Source: Apricaphanius iberus (lineage: Eukaryota; Chordata; Actinopteri; Cyprinodontiformes; Aphaniidae). From it: 64,000 nt of DNA. A program made the position numbers and the translations under genes. The notes below the pieces were generated by a model. The model was not told where the DNA came from and did no database searches. It saw nothing but the letters and a program-made list of their open reading frames with translations. The DNA lies in the NCBI GenBank assembly GCA_028564705.1, contig JAPXFQ010000804.1, positions 2,108,001-2,172,000 on the forward strand. The letters are read 5' to 3'. This document shows positions 1-27,410 of this stretch, one piece after another (the first letter of the stretch is position 1; each line of letters starts with the position of its first letter).

Positions 1-489
1 TAAAAGCTCTCCATTTTCTGGGCCAAATGTCAAAGCTGTTGTGGAGTTGATCAGAGACTGGAGTTTTGTCTATGTAGGAAAAGATATCCGGAAGCAGAAA
101 AAGATTGTTGTAAATAGGTGCCATGTAAAACATGTCAGAATACGTGAGGTGAAATTTGCGGCTCTGTTGTAGACTGATAAAGTGCACACAGGTATCCATT
201 TTGGGCACGAAGCGACCGCTAAAAGATATAGAAAGGCCATGTACATAATGGAGATGAATTACAAGCCATATGTATCTGCTTAACAGGCAAGATTAGGAGC
301 TAAAATCTGTAAAATGGAAGTTTCTTTCACTCTGGCATTACTCATTGTTACACCATTTAGGCTAAACATGTCTAAAAAAAATTATAAATGTGTGACTCTC
401 TGGCATGTATAAGGTCTTTTTATTGAAAGAGAACATCTGCACAATCTTTTAATAAAACATCAGGCATACAACCGACACAGAGCTGGAAA

Positions 490-1938
490 CGCCACAAAAA
501 TCTTTATTTATTGCTGTTGACAATGATTCTCTTGAGGAAGGTCTTCCTCCTTGGGCTCAGTTTGAGTTGAGGCCATCGGGTTTGAAGCTGAAGGTGGATG
601 TAGATGAAGCACAATGAAAAGCACACATTCACACACACACAGGCGGACAGACATGCATGACCATCCCCCGCTCTGTCCAGCCGGCCGAGTGGACCACATG
701 GTGGCGCCGGTCGTGCACTTCCAGAAACAGTGCATGACGGGAACAAGAAAACAAAAAGTAAAAAAAAAAAACTAGTGTCAGCACGCATAATTATTTGATG
801 TCCAATGCCAATTGTTGTATTCTATATTTTGATATTTGATTATTGTTTTCTATTTTTCAAATGTTTGTGAATATATAAATATGTATTTCTGATCATGTGA
901 AGTGGGTGCAAAGTACTGGCATGAGAATTTTTTTACACGAGATGTTTCTAATTTTGTTTTTGTTTTTATTAATATTCTGGTTGTTGGGGCAAAGGCTCCT
1001 CAGACTACAGTCCAACTGTGTTTCTGCTACCAATAAAATATGTAAAACATAACTTTTACACTCACGTTTTTTTTCACATTGTGCGAAGCTTCAGCTACAG
1101 GGGCGCAGATGCATTCAAAAAAAGCTTAATTTCGCACTGTAGAGGATTTATTTTATTTTTTTTGTGTGTGTGTGTGTGTGTGGGGGGGGGGGGGGGGCTT
1201 TAATAAGATGCTAACACATTTCTTGTCTTTGGACAATCTAAAGGGATTCTGAGCCTTTTCTTGTTAGATAGGCGTTACTAAATTAGCCACTTAGTCTCTG
1301 CATTGAAGGTCCATGACAGGAAGGTTCATTGGAAAATTAAACAGGCCCACAGCATCCTCCACCCTACTTAACATTGAGCATACGGTGCCTCCAATTTCTT
1401 GGCTTCAACAGTGAGCTTTAGATTTTTCTTTACATTGCGAATGTGACTATGTGGTAGGAAGAGAATCATAGATCCTTGTGTAGTGAAGAGTAGTGAAAAG
1501 AATTGGGCCATTTAAACTCAAGACAGACAAACTCCTGGTTTACCAATAAGTTATTTGAAACTCTAAAGTACATACATAAGTTTTCAAGTAGTTATGGCAC
1601 CAGTGTTCTTACTTTTTCAGTGTGAGACATCAAACCAGAATATTAGATTGTTTCTTTTAAGGCTCTTCACTCATGTTTACCTGATCAGTAAACATAAGTA
1701 AAATCTGTCCTAGCCTTAAATATGTCTACATATTTTTTTCTTATCAAAATCAGGTAGAACAGATTAGTAATCCTGGGCTCATATAGTAGGGGAACAAAGA
1801 TATAACCTGATGCCTCAATATAGCCTAGATCAATTTATGATCAAAGAATAATTAAATCCATAACAGCCCCATAAAGCGTTTTAAATTTCAGCGGGGAAAA
1901 TTAGATAAATTAATAGTCAAATATTTGGTGCCTCTTTT
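490..1938 (-). other. Probable 3' UTR of the class V myosin gene, with poly(A) signal
   Basis: This is the 1.4 kb downstream of the myosin stop codon at 1939-1941. On the minus strand a doubled AATAAATAAA (plus-strand 503-512) is the best poly(A) signal, so the transcript may end near 490. Another plus-strand TTTATT at about 1149 could be an earlier site. A GC-richer block at 508-735 is open in more than one frame and is listed as a finding. Nothing else recognisable lies in this stretch. The UTR extent is inferred; no transcript evidence is available. Confidence 0.35.
1163..1197. repeat. (TG)n followed by a 16-base G run
   Basis: A short TG dinucleotide repeat (about 1163-1181) runs directly into sixteen consecutive G (1182-1197). 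It lies inside the presumed myosin 3' UTR, where the transcript would carry it as C16 followed by (CA)n. Read directly from the sequence. Confidence 0.95.
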
Positions 1939-18963
<17,025 letters not shown>

Positions 18964-20517
18964 GTTTTTATGCTTTACGAAAAATGAGGAGACTTTGTGT
19001 AAAACCTCAGCCCAGTCTGCATGTTCCTGCCAGAGGAGTGGCCGGAATCCTCTGATTCTCTAAAGAGCCTGCCTCGGTCCAGCTGACAGCGGTTTTGCAC
19101 TTTGTCCAAGCTCACATAAAGAGGCGAGCAGGTTAACTGTTAATCTGCAGCAACTTGATGAGTAGAGTAAGATCAATCTCACCCAAGGGGAGCAGCTCAG
19201 TTTACTTTTTCCTCTCAGTGACATCCATATACAGATCTGAGCACATTATCTACCAGATACAGTCCTGTGCCCTAATATTCATACAAACTGAATTTTTTTC
19301 ACATTTTTCACATCAAACATGTTGAGATTTTATGAGATGGTCCAAAATAAATTTTAAACTATTATTGCAATCTGCAACATTTGTCATGGATTTCTGTTTA
19401 GCTGCTTTTACTCTAAAGACCCCAGATCAAGACAAAGGACTGTCTTCAAAAGTCCCCTGACTGCTAAATACAGCCCAGCTGTGTGTCATTTACTCAGTGT
19501 ATGAATAACGCTGTTCGTTGAAGGTCTCACAGTTTTTGTGGAGAATTTTAGGGAGAACAAACAGCTATAAAAAGACCAAGAAGTACAGCGGACAGGTCAG
19601 AGATAACAGTGTGGACAAGCTTAAAGCATGGCTAGGTTATGGAACAAAATCTATAAACTCAAAAGAGAAATGGCATTGCTGTTGATTTTAGAACAGGCAT
19701 TGGAGCATTAATTCAGATATGAAGCCAAAAGACTCAAGGTAACTCTGAAAGAACTACTTAAGAGTCAAGTGATAGCCACGTCAAAGACCCACACAAAAAC
19801 AGAGTGGCAAGGAAAATAGCTGTAATAGCTCTGTTTGCAAAAAGAACCATGAGTAAGAAGGTCAGCTGACAATAAAAATGAACTCTGTAGCCTACAGACA
19901 AAATCCCTAACACCTTTATGCTAAAAAGTGGTTGTGGCAAAATAAGGGTTTTGGAGTGCACCTGAATCCTACCGTCTAGGCATATCAGCAAGTTTTTTGC
20001 AAATTTGATTCAGGTGTGTTAGGCGAGGATCCATCCAAAAGTTGCAGAGCCTTTTTAGACACATCCCCCTCCAACACGCCTGATTCAATTGCATGAATTA
20101 CCTAATCAGCCATTGAGGGCTGGAGCTGGAAAACTCTGGTTTAGACCATGTTAGAATGGCCAATTCAAAGTTAAGAACTTACAATCCATGGCAAATTGAA
20201 GTTTAGCGAGCAATAGAATCCAGAGTTTGAAATTCAGTTGTATAGTAAACATAAAAATGAGGGGCTGTAACTGAGGCAAAAAGTGATACTAATTAGTATT
20301 TGTGCATAGAGGCCACACTTTTAAAATATTTATGAAACTACACATGTATGCACCGCTTTGCATCTGCCTATCACTTTGAGTCCCAATAAGCCTCCCAAAC
20401 ATTTGTGGTTGTTAGCTAGGTAACATGTCGAAAAGTTATAGTATGACTTTTGCAAAGCCCAGAATGTAAAATCTTTATAAGAACAAAATGCAAACATTTG
20501 GTAACATACTGACAGAT
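18964..20517. other. Myosin 5' flank and spacer with repeat debris
   Basis: Upstream of the myosin ATG at 18963. The first 200 bp are slightly GC-richer and must hold the 5' UTR and promoter, but I see no decisive TATA or initiator. From about 19270 to 20420 the DNA is AT-rich with repeat phrases (aaaagaccaagaagtacagcgg, gtcccaataagcctc) like those of fish Tc1-type repeats. Nothing coding is seen. Confidence 0.4.
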
Positions 20518-21378
20518 TTTATTAAGTAACAAATTCATTTCAGCAATCAGCCTGCTCAAGTTGGGAGGGGCATTTCATGATTTCAGTTGGATGTAGTGAG
20601 CTGGGGTAGAAAACACGAACCACCTTCTCCTTGTAAAAACCCATCCCATCTGCCACCGTCACTGGTTTTGTGCGTGACTTTTTAAAGAAGGCAGCATGTG
20701 TGTGATGACACAGACACGTAAGAAAGCGTAACAAAAATGTACAAAGCGGTACTGGACATTTCTAAGCACCCATTAGTGATGAAAAAAAATGATAAAAACC
20801 AAACCAGTATACACTAAAAGCCGAAGAAAAATACACCTAAAAAAAAAAAAAGCCCCAGCCCTTATCTCAAGTCAACACTGAGCAAAACGTCAACAATACA
20901 TTTAAATACAAAAACAAAACAATGACAGGAGCTGACAAATGGACGAAGTACAGTACACAAAAACCTTTGCCTCAAAAGGTGCCCGAAACAAAAGGGGCAA
21001 ACACATCGACTGTCTGCTGACCTAAAACATCTTGATTTGACATGATTGTCACAAATAAAAACAAAAAAAACATCCAAAAATCTTTTAGCAAAAATACATT
21101 AACACTAAAACGCTCATTTTTGACACATTGCAATGAAAATTATTTTGAATATATTTAAGTCATTCATAGTTGTCTATTTTACTAATTAAAAATAATTTGA
21201 GCTCATAAATACAGTCATGGAGTCCCATTTAATGGAGATAATAACGGATGGTAAACGGGCTGCCGAGGATGTTCTGGAGTGACTGGGCACAGAGGGGCAG
21301 TTCTTCATGGCCGTGCTGGAATGGAAATCCTATGGTTTACGCTCAGGGTTACCGAGTCCATTCAGCCGTCACTGTAAC
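20500..21378 (-). other. mbd3: Probable mbd3 3' UTR exon with poly(A) signal
   Basis: On the minus strand a strong acceptor (a long pyrimidine tract, then CTCTCCTTGCAG) ends just before 21378, and an AATAAA (plus-strand 20518-20523) lies about 860 bp further on. Just past the mbd3 stop codon is a donor, CACAG|GTAGCA (exon end at 22517). I infer an intron inside the 3' UTR, 21379-22516. The sequence between has the look of a 3' UTR (T-rich on the sense strand, no ORF). RNA evidence would be decisive. Confidence 0.45.
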
Positions 21379-21682
21379 CTGCAAGGAGAGAAAAAAAAAA
21401 AAAAAATCAACAAGTCATAAAACGTTTACACTTAACTTATTTAAAACGCTGGACGTCATTTGATTTAGCAGAACTGGATTCTTCCACTTATTCTTGACAT
21501 GGACCTTAAGTTGAGTTCCTAGCAGTAAAGCTGAGAGATTGAGACATTCCTACAACCACATGCTTCAAAAGGATTTTACTAGGATTCATAAAAGGTCAAC
21601 GTAGAATAGAGCGGAGAGCACGGATGGTCACAGAGAAGCTGTACTTACACTGAGATCAAACTACACATATGTGCACTCTATT

Positions 21683-22180
21683 TACCGTAATTTCCGGACA
21701 ATACGCACTTTTCGCCCATGCTTTGAACCCTGCGGCCTATACAACGGTGCGGCTTATTTACGGGTTACGTCCCATTTCTTTAAGAGATACTTGCCTTTAA
21801 GTGAAAAGCCTGACAGAGGAAGTTCGCACGAACAAAGAAAGCAAATATGGAAAAGACAGACGTTACGAGGGCGAGAAGTTTTCAAGGACATACCCTCATG
21901 ATGGAAAACAAATGATGCAGCTTTTAAGTTGAGGGCAGCCGATCTGGCTTTTAAAGAAGGAAATAGAGCGGCTTCACGTACCCTTGGCATCAATGAATCA
22001 ACGGTGAGACGTTGGAGACGGCAGTGTGAAGAACTGTCTCAATGCAATAAGAGGAAAAAAGCTTTCAGGGGTAATAAAAGCAGAGGGCCTGAACTTGAAA
22101 TCTTTCTTGAAGATTGAACACACAGAGAGAGGAGGGCCAAGGTGTTTTCACCGTGTTGAAAGATTAATAAAATCGAAGCG
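21683..22180 (+). mobile_element. Tigger/pogo-like DNA transposon fragment
   Basis: The left end TACCGTAATTTCCGGACA resembles the TIR of fish pogo-like elements, and a further GCGGCCTATACAACGGTGCG lies inside. At 21929-22117 there is a helix-turn-helix N-terminal transposase piece: DLAFKEGNRAASRTLGINES, TVRRWRRQCEEL, AFRGNKSRGPELE. It then breaks up by frameshift; the DDE domain and right TIR were not found. It lies in the inferred mbd3 3' UTR intron. Confidence 0.75.
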
Positions 22181-22521
22181 TCCAATCACTTTCCCGACAA
22201 TCCCCTCTGTGCGTGAACCCTTACATATGGTAATTAAACGTTCTAACACCTGGCTGTCATGGCTGTCATTTAAGAGGATTGGAGTAAAGAGGGGTTAAAT
22301 ACGAATGCATGCCACACTTCAGCTTTTTTGTAAAAAAAAAAAAAAATCAGTAAAAGCCCAGCATAACCTTTCTTCTATTTCACAATTATGCACTACCTTG
22401 AGCTGCCACATAATACCAACTAAAATAGCTCTGTGGGTGTAATATGACCATATGGGGGAAACTTAAACAGGTCCAGCCTCCCTGCAGCCTTGAAAAGACA
22501 TCAGTGTCCATGCTACCTGTG

Positions 22522-25500
22522 CTATACTGTCTCCATGTCTTCGCTGCCGTTCCCCTCCTCCTTCAGGGGCTCCCCCTCGTTGGCAGCCTCCTCGACGTGG
22601 GCCAGCATGTCGGCCATGAGCGCCTCCTCCAGCCTCTTCCTAACGCTGTACACCAGCTCCTCCTGTTTCCTGCAGACAAGCGCAAGAGGAAGTCGTTAGG
22701 AGGTGGCAGTTAGAGCTGTTGGGTGGGCTCAGAACAGATGCCGCGTTTCGGCGCGAGACCCACTGGTCACTGGGAAATTCTGCTAACAAGCAATAACGAT
22801 GTTAGGGACAACTTGGCTGCATTACAAACATTACTGTGCTCAGATGTATCAAATGGAAAGTCGTATAAAATAAAACAAGCAACATTGTTCCTCATGACAA
22901 GCTGCTGTTTCCCCTTTTTAACTGTACCTCTACTGTTTCTCTGAACTCTGACCAATCCAAATGTTTCACCAGGATAGTATTTCAGACCCAACCGTTTGAA
23001 ACAAGCTTAACAAAGCAGAGCTTTAACACTGATTGTTTTAGAACAAAGAACCCACCGGATGTCCTCGTCTGTGACTATAAAGGCCTTGCACAGCGGCTGG
23101 GCGGTGTTTAGCCACACTCCAGGGTTCTTCTCCACAGCTGCCGACAGCTGGCCCGTGATCGGAGCGGCGCTGGTGTGGAGAGCGCTTGCTATGGCCGAAA
23201 GGAGAGTTTTGTCTGTGCAGCCCGGTCCGACACCTGCAGGAGCAGCGGAAACTTTCAGGAGAGCCATCCCCAAAACGCTTTTACCCTGGTTAATGCTCCG
23301 GCTGTTTACCTTGCAGGCCTTTAGGCAGCTCCATCGTTTTCACCAGCTCCTCCGCAATGTCATACGCATTAAGTCCACTCAGCTTCTTCTCCCAAAATAG
23401 CTGTAGATAGAGAAAAAAAACACAAAGTTATTCCCAGTTTAAGACATAGATTCACAATACAAGAAATTCCAATTAAACTTCCGACACCTAATACTTCACA
23501 TTACGGCCTCTGTGACCCGTCTTTCTGGTTTGTAAATCGTTACGCTGATGATAGTAAATCAGGGGCTGCTCACCTGTCTGGGCTGATCAACGGCTTTCTG
23601 AGGATCCGTCTTCACTTTGTTGTTGGGATGGTTGGTAACCTTCGTAACAGGCTGCTTAAAAATGGAGGCTGTCTGTCTTACCGGCAGCGAGGTGTTTAGG
23701 TCAGGTTTGCCCTGAGAAAGAAGGGAAGCAGAGGTGAGGATAAAGCCACAACAAAATAAGAAGAAACAAGAGACGAAAACAACTGCGACAGGTTGCTTTG
23801 GACTCTTTATTTAGCTGCAAAAAAGTATTTGCAGATTCAACCGTGCAAGATGGAAGAAGGCACACCATTTTGAAATCGAACAGAACTAAATTGCATAGAA
23901 AACAGGGACTTTTTGAGTGTGATTTGAGGAAGAGTAATACATCACAGTTGCAACACTGTGTCTCAGCATCCTTAGATCTTATTTGCATCTAGTCCAGACA
24001 GGTGGATCTGATCACAGGAGACTCCTGTGAAGGATGCGTCCTCAAGGCGTGTCTGATCCCATACTCAAATACTTTCACCCTATCTAATATCAATCACATT
24101 TTGGTAAATATCACTTTGTGCTGATGTGCGTTTGGGATCTTCGTCCTATTGGAACACCCAGTCGTGTCTCAGTTTCAACCATCTGACCCAGACAGGTTAT
24201 AGAAAGAGAAAGCAAAACTGATTAAAAAGGGTCCAAAACCACTAAGGACAAGCCAAATCCCCATAACAGAGAACGTGTTATGGACAGATGGAGAAAAGAT
24301 TGAGCTTTTTGGCCACGATGACAGGAAGGAGGTTTGGAAAGGTCATGGTGATGCTTCTAGAATGCTGTCAAGCATGGAGGTGGCAGAACCATGCTAAGGG
24401 GTTGATTTTGCTAAAGAAAAAAACTAAAAGAGGTATACCTCTAGATTTTTAACCTAATATCAAATCAACAGCTAGACTTTTGAAACTTGGACATAATTTG
24501 GTGTTCCAACAAGACAACGCTGCCAATCTCGTCAAAACAGAATACTTTGGAACGATTTTGGAAAGCCCTGATCTGAATTATACATGAGGTTTGTGGAAAA
24601 TGGTTAGGCAAACTTAAGCTGGTGCACCGAATTCCTTTTTTGTTTTTAATCAACTGAAAAAGTATATTGTATTATCAGAACAAAATAAAATTACTATAAA
24701 TCAAAAATGAAAGCAACACACAGCAACTATATCAGACTGTCCAGCAAGTGGGAATCAGTTCTGGACCCGCTGCAGCATCCGATCAGCCCGGTCGACTCAC
24801 CTTGTTCTGACTGTTGTTGTCGTATCGCAGTCTCTGGCGGTTCTTGTTCAGCTTGCTCATCAGCATCTTCCCCGTGCGAAAATCGAAGGAGCTGAGGTCC
24901 ATCTGGTTGCCGAGGTAACGGGCCAGCTGAGGCTTGCTCCTAAACTTCTTCCCAGATGGACTGACGAGAAATATGACTGCATTAGCACAAATTGTTGCTC
25001 AGAACAGAACAGAAAGGAGTAAATAAAGACTAGTTTTCAGACATCACATTCAAATACGGACCACAACGTGCAACAAATCATTTACACATCTAAACGAGCA
25101 ATGATACAGAAATCATAGAAATGAATGCATTTTTTATATATACAGAAAAGTAGGGATGCAACGATACCACTTTTTTTTTTTTTACAACCAATATAATACG
25201 GATACTTGGATTTGAGTACTTGCCGATACCGAATACAAATACTTCTACCACATAAAAAAAAATGTAATTAACTGGAAGACCGGTTTTATTTTATTCTCTG
25301 ATAGTTACAACAAATAATGTTGAATTAGATAAAAAGTAAAATACTAATAATGACCACAAAACTAAAATTTCAAGTGAAAAATACACATTTTCTGTGAAAT
25401 TATTGCAAAGTTCCCACATTTTAAGTATAGGTTCATGCTATCGGTTAACTGTAACCAATACAGTACATAAGAATGGTATCGGCCCCAATCCCAGTATCGT

Positions 25501-26276
25501 ATCGGTGCATCCCTACAAAAAGACTATCAGGTTCTTTTGTCTAATGAAGAGCTACACACTTTTAGTAAACTAATCAGAAATGATTATAAAAAAACAATTA
25601 TTCAGGACAATGTTAAAAAGTACCATTAGATATGAATGAATACAGTGTAAAGATGGGGAAACTGCCACCTAATGCATCAGATTCTCTAGCCTGATCAATG
25701 AACAAAGGAACACAGTGGGTGGATTCGTGCTAGTAGCTCATGCAAAAGCATCTTACATTACACAGAACCATCAACACTGTTATGATTGTACAGTCAGCCT
25801 ACCACAAACTATACAACCGACCCGCCTCCCCCCTGTCTTGCCTCTTTTCCTCATCTTGCTCTTCTCCTCTGCTAAATGAGAAGAAATCTGGACTTCAATA
25901 GGACACAGAGAGTGTTATTAACTGAGATCACACTGACTTTTGTAGACCAGCAGGCCCAGGCGGGCCTATCCGGCTGATAGGACTCTTTATGGGAGGAGGT
26001 TGCCTGTGTGTCCTGCCACAAACACAGACACCCCCTCCCCTTTTCCTTCTAAACTTTTTTTTTTTTTTTGTACCGACCACCCTGATCATTCGCCTGTCTG
26101 CTTCCGTCCGCAATCTCGGTGTATGGTGTAACTGTGGTGTACTTTAAGTTATCAGTCGTTTAGTACCTAAAATAATAGACATCGCTTTTCCCAGCTGACA
26201 AACCCGACTTTCTGGTCACTTCTTCCATTTTCCAGCCTTTGGGGAGAGCAGAGCAATCCCACCTTTTCTTCTCCAT
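22522..26276 (-). CDS. mbd3: Methyl-CpG-binding domain protein 3 (complete)
   Basis: NuRD subunit linking the deacetylase/remodelling complex to chromatin in the nucleus. Coding exons: 26167-26276, 24801-24960, 23574-23711, 23310-23400, 23056-23233, 22522-22669; all phases agree and give 274 residues (human MBD3 has 291). The MBD fold spans about residues 2-72, from KKRWDCSALPKGW to DFRTGKMLMSK. Then come the NuRD-binding block (LPVRQTASIFKQPVTKVTNH), GVGPGCTDKTLLSAIASALH, and the coiled coil KQEELVYSVRKRLEEALMAD that pairs with GATAD2A/p66. MDLSSFDFRTGKMLMSK, LSGLNAYDIAEELVKTMELP and the ending DMETV (human EMEHV) favour MBD3 over MBD2. Residues 30 and 34 are Lys and Tyr, unlike mammalian His and Phe. 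The acidic tail of mammals is reduced. A teleost a/b copy cannot be told here. Confidence 0.96.
24060..24650 (+). mobile_element. Degenerate Tc1/mariner-like transposase fossil
   Basis: Lies in the mbd3 intron 23712-24800. It reads like a decayed transposase catalytic region in order: acagatggagaaaagattgag with ctttttggccacgatgac, then atgctgtcaagcatggaggtgg, then gtgttccaacaagacaacgctg (FQQDNAA, around the second catalytic Asp). Stops and indels throughout. The family assignment is by motif only. Confidence 0.6.
25151..25515. mobile_element. Small non-autonomous TIR element (MITE)
   Basis: The left end is TAGGGATGCAACGATACC and the right end, in reverse complement, is TAGGGATGCACCGATACG. 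The 365 bp between is AT-rich and non-coding. The flanks cagaaaag and caaaaaga could be a decayed 8-bp duplication, suggesting hAT, but this is weak. It lies in the first mbd3 intron. Confidence 0.65.
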
Positions 26277-26590
26277 TATCCCCCGCGGCTGGCCAGTAAA
26301 TCCGCTAAAAGTTACCGCAAACAGCCAGGTAGGATTTTTGGAAAAAACGTGTCGCAGCAATCTGAAAGGCTAACCTGGAGCTTCTCACGCTTTTGTTTCG
26401 ACCATTTTAAAGCGTGTGCCCCTGTAATGGGATCTCCCGGTTAAAAGCATATCATTTCTTTGTGGCCGCGCAGATCGCTCCGCTGCTGATCTCCGCGCCC
26501 CATCACTACCTGCGTGATATCTCTGGAACTACATCCGCACAGAAGTAGCGCGGAGCTACAGCGGAAGTTTGACGTTTCTTATTTCACAAA
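26277..26590 (-). promoter_or_regulatory. mbd3: Probable mbd3 promoter and 5' UTR
   Basis: A GC-rich block, unusual in this AT-rich window, directly upstream of the mbd3 ATG, with several CpG around 26460-26560. The ETS-type site GCGGAAGT lies at 26561-26568, typical of TATA-less housekeeping promoters. The transcription start is not defined. Confidence 0.45.
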
Positions 26591-26986
26591 AAAAAGCTTC
26601 AGCAAAAATGAGTGGTCCCAAAGGTTTGCGGGTTGTGTTCACACTGTCACCAAGCGGAGGGTCTTAAGATGTACGTAAAAATATTCTCAGAAGCATGTTT
26701 TTACACTAGCCCTGAATTGGGTTAAAAAGGTTTTGTCACAAATAATTTACCTGTTCATTACATCCTTAGAAATAGTAAAGAAAATATTTTAAAATCAGTT
26801 CAGATGTTTATTAACAGCAAAACAATCATGTTGAGGTAAACAGATGGAACTGTACAGAAACCATATAGACGAATTAGTAAATATTTACATTTGATATTTC
26901 ACTTCCATATTCTGACTGATTAATGTAATGTAAATGTTTTTGTGTTCTTTTCCCAATAATAAGCATACATTTTTAAACTCTGTAAA

Positions 26987-27410
26987 TTACGGAAGAGGAT
27001 TAGGGCCACACTATATATATATATATATATATATGACTTTTTTATCAGAATTCTGACTATTATTTATTGCTGAATCTGCAAGGGTTTAATTTCACCGTTC
27101 TTCTGTTTGAAGGATCTCCAGTTTTATAAATCAGTGGTTGTGTTATGCTAGCCAAATGTGATGTGATGTGTTGTGAAACACAAACCGTGAAAGCTAACAA
27201 GCATGCTAACAGATAGCTGTAACCGCTCTGCTTAGATCTACAAGTCATTTCTCCCCCTGCACATCTCCACTCTATCACTGAAGCTGCATGCTCCCAAGAT
27301 GGTGTTCATTAGGAAAAAAAGGTATGAATTTTGAGATTAAAGTCAGAATTCTGAGATTAAATTTAGAAATATATATTTTTTTCTTCAGTGGCCCTAATCT
27401 TCTTCCGTAA
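26987..27410. mobile_element. Small TIR element with internal (TA)n and gtcagaattctgag repeats
   Basis: The left end TTACGGAAGAGGATTAGGGC and the right end, in reverse complement, TTACGGAAGAAGATTAGGGC differ at one base. Inside are (TA)11 at about 27012-27034 and the repeated words gtcagaattctgag. Non-coding, 424 bp, a MITE common in style in fish. Target duplication unclear. Confidence 0.7.

Noticed and set aside
20..170. Plus-strand open frame with LIRDWSFVYVGKDIRKQKKIV, faintly like the KOW motif of mitochondrial ribosomal protein L24
   Set aside because: Too short, no further L24 blocks before the window edge, and the frame ends in a stop; resemblance of about ten residues is not enough.
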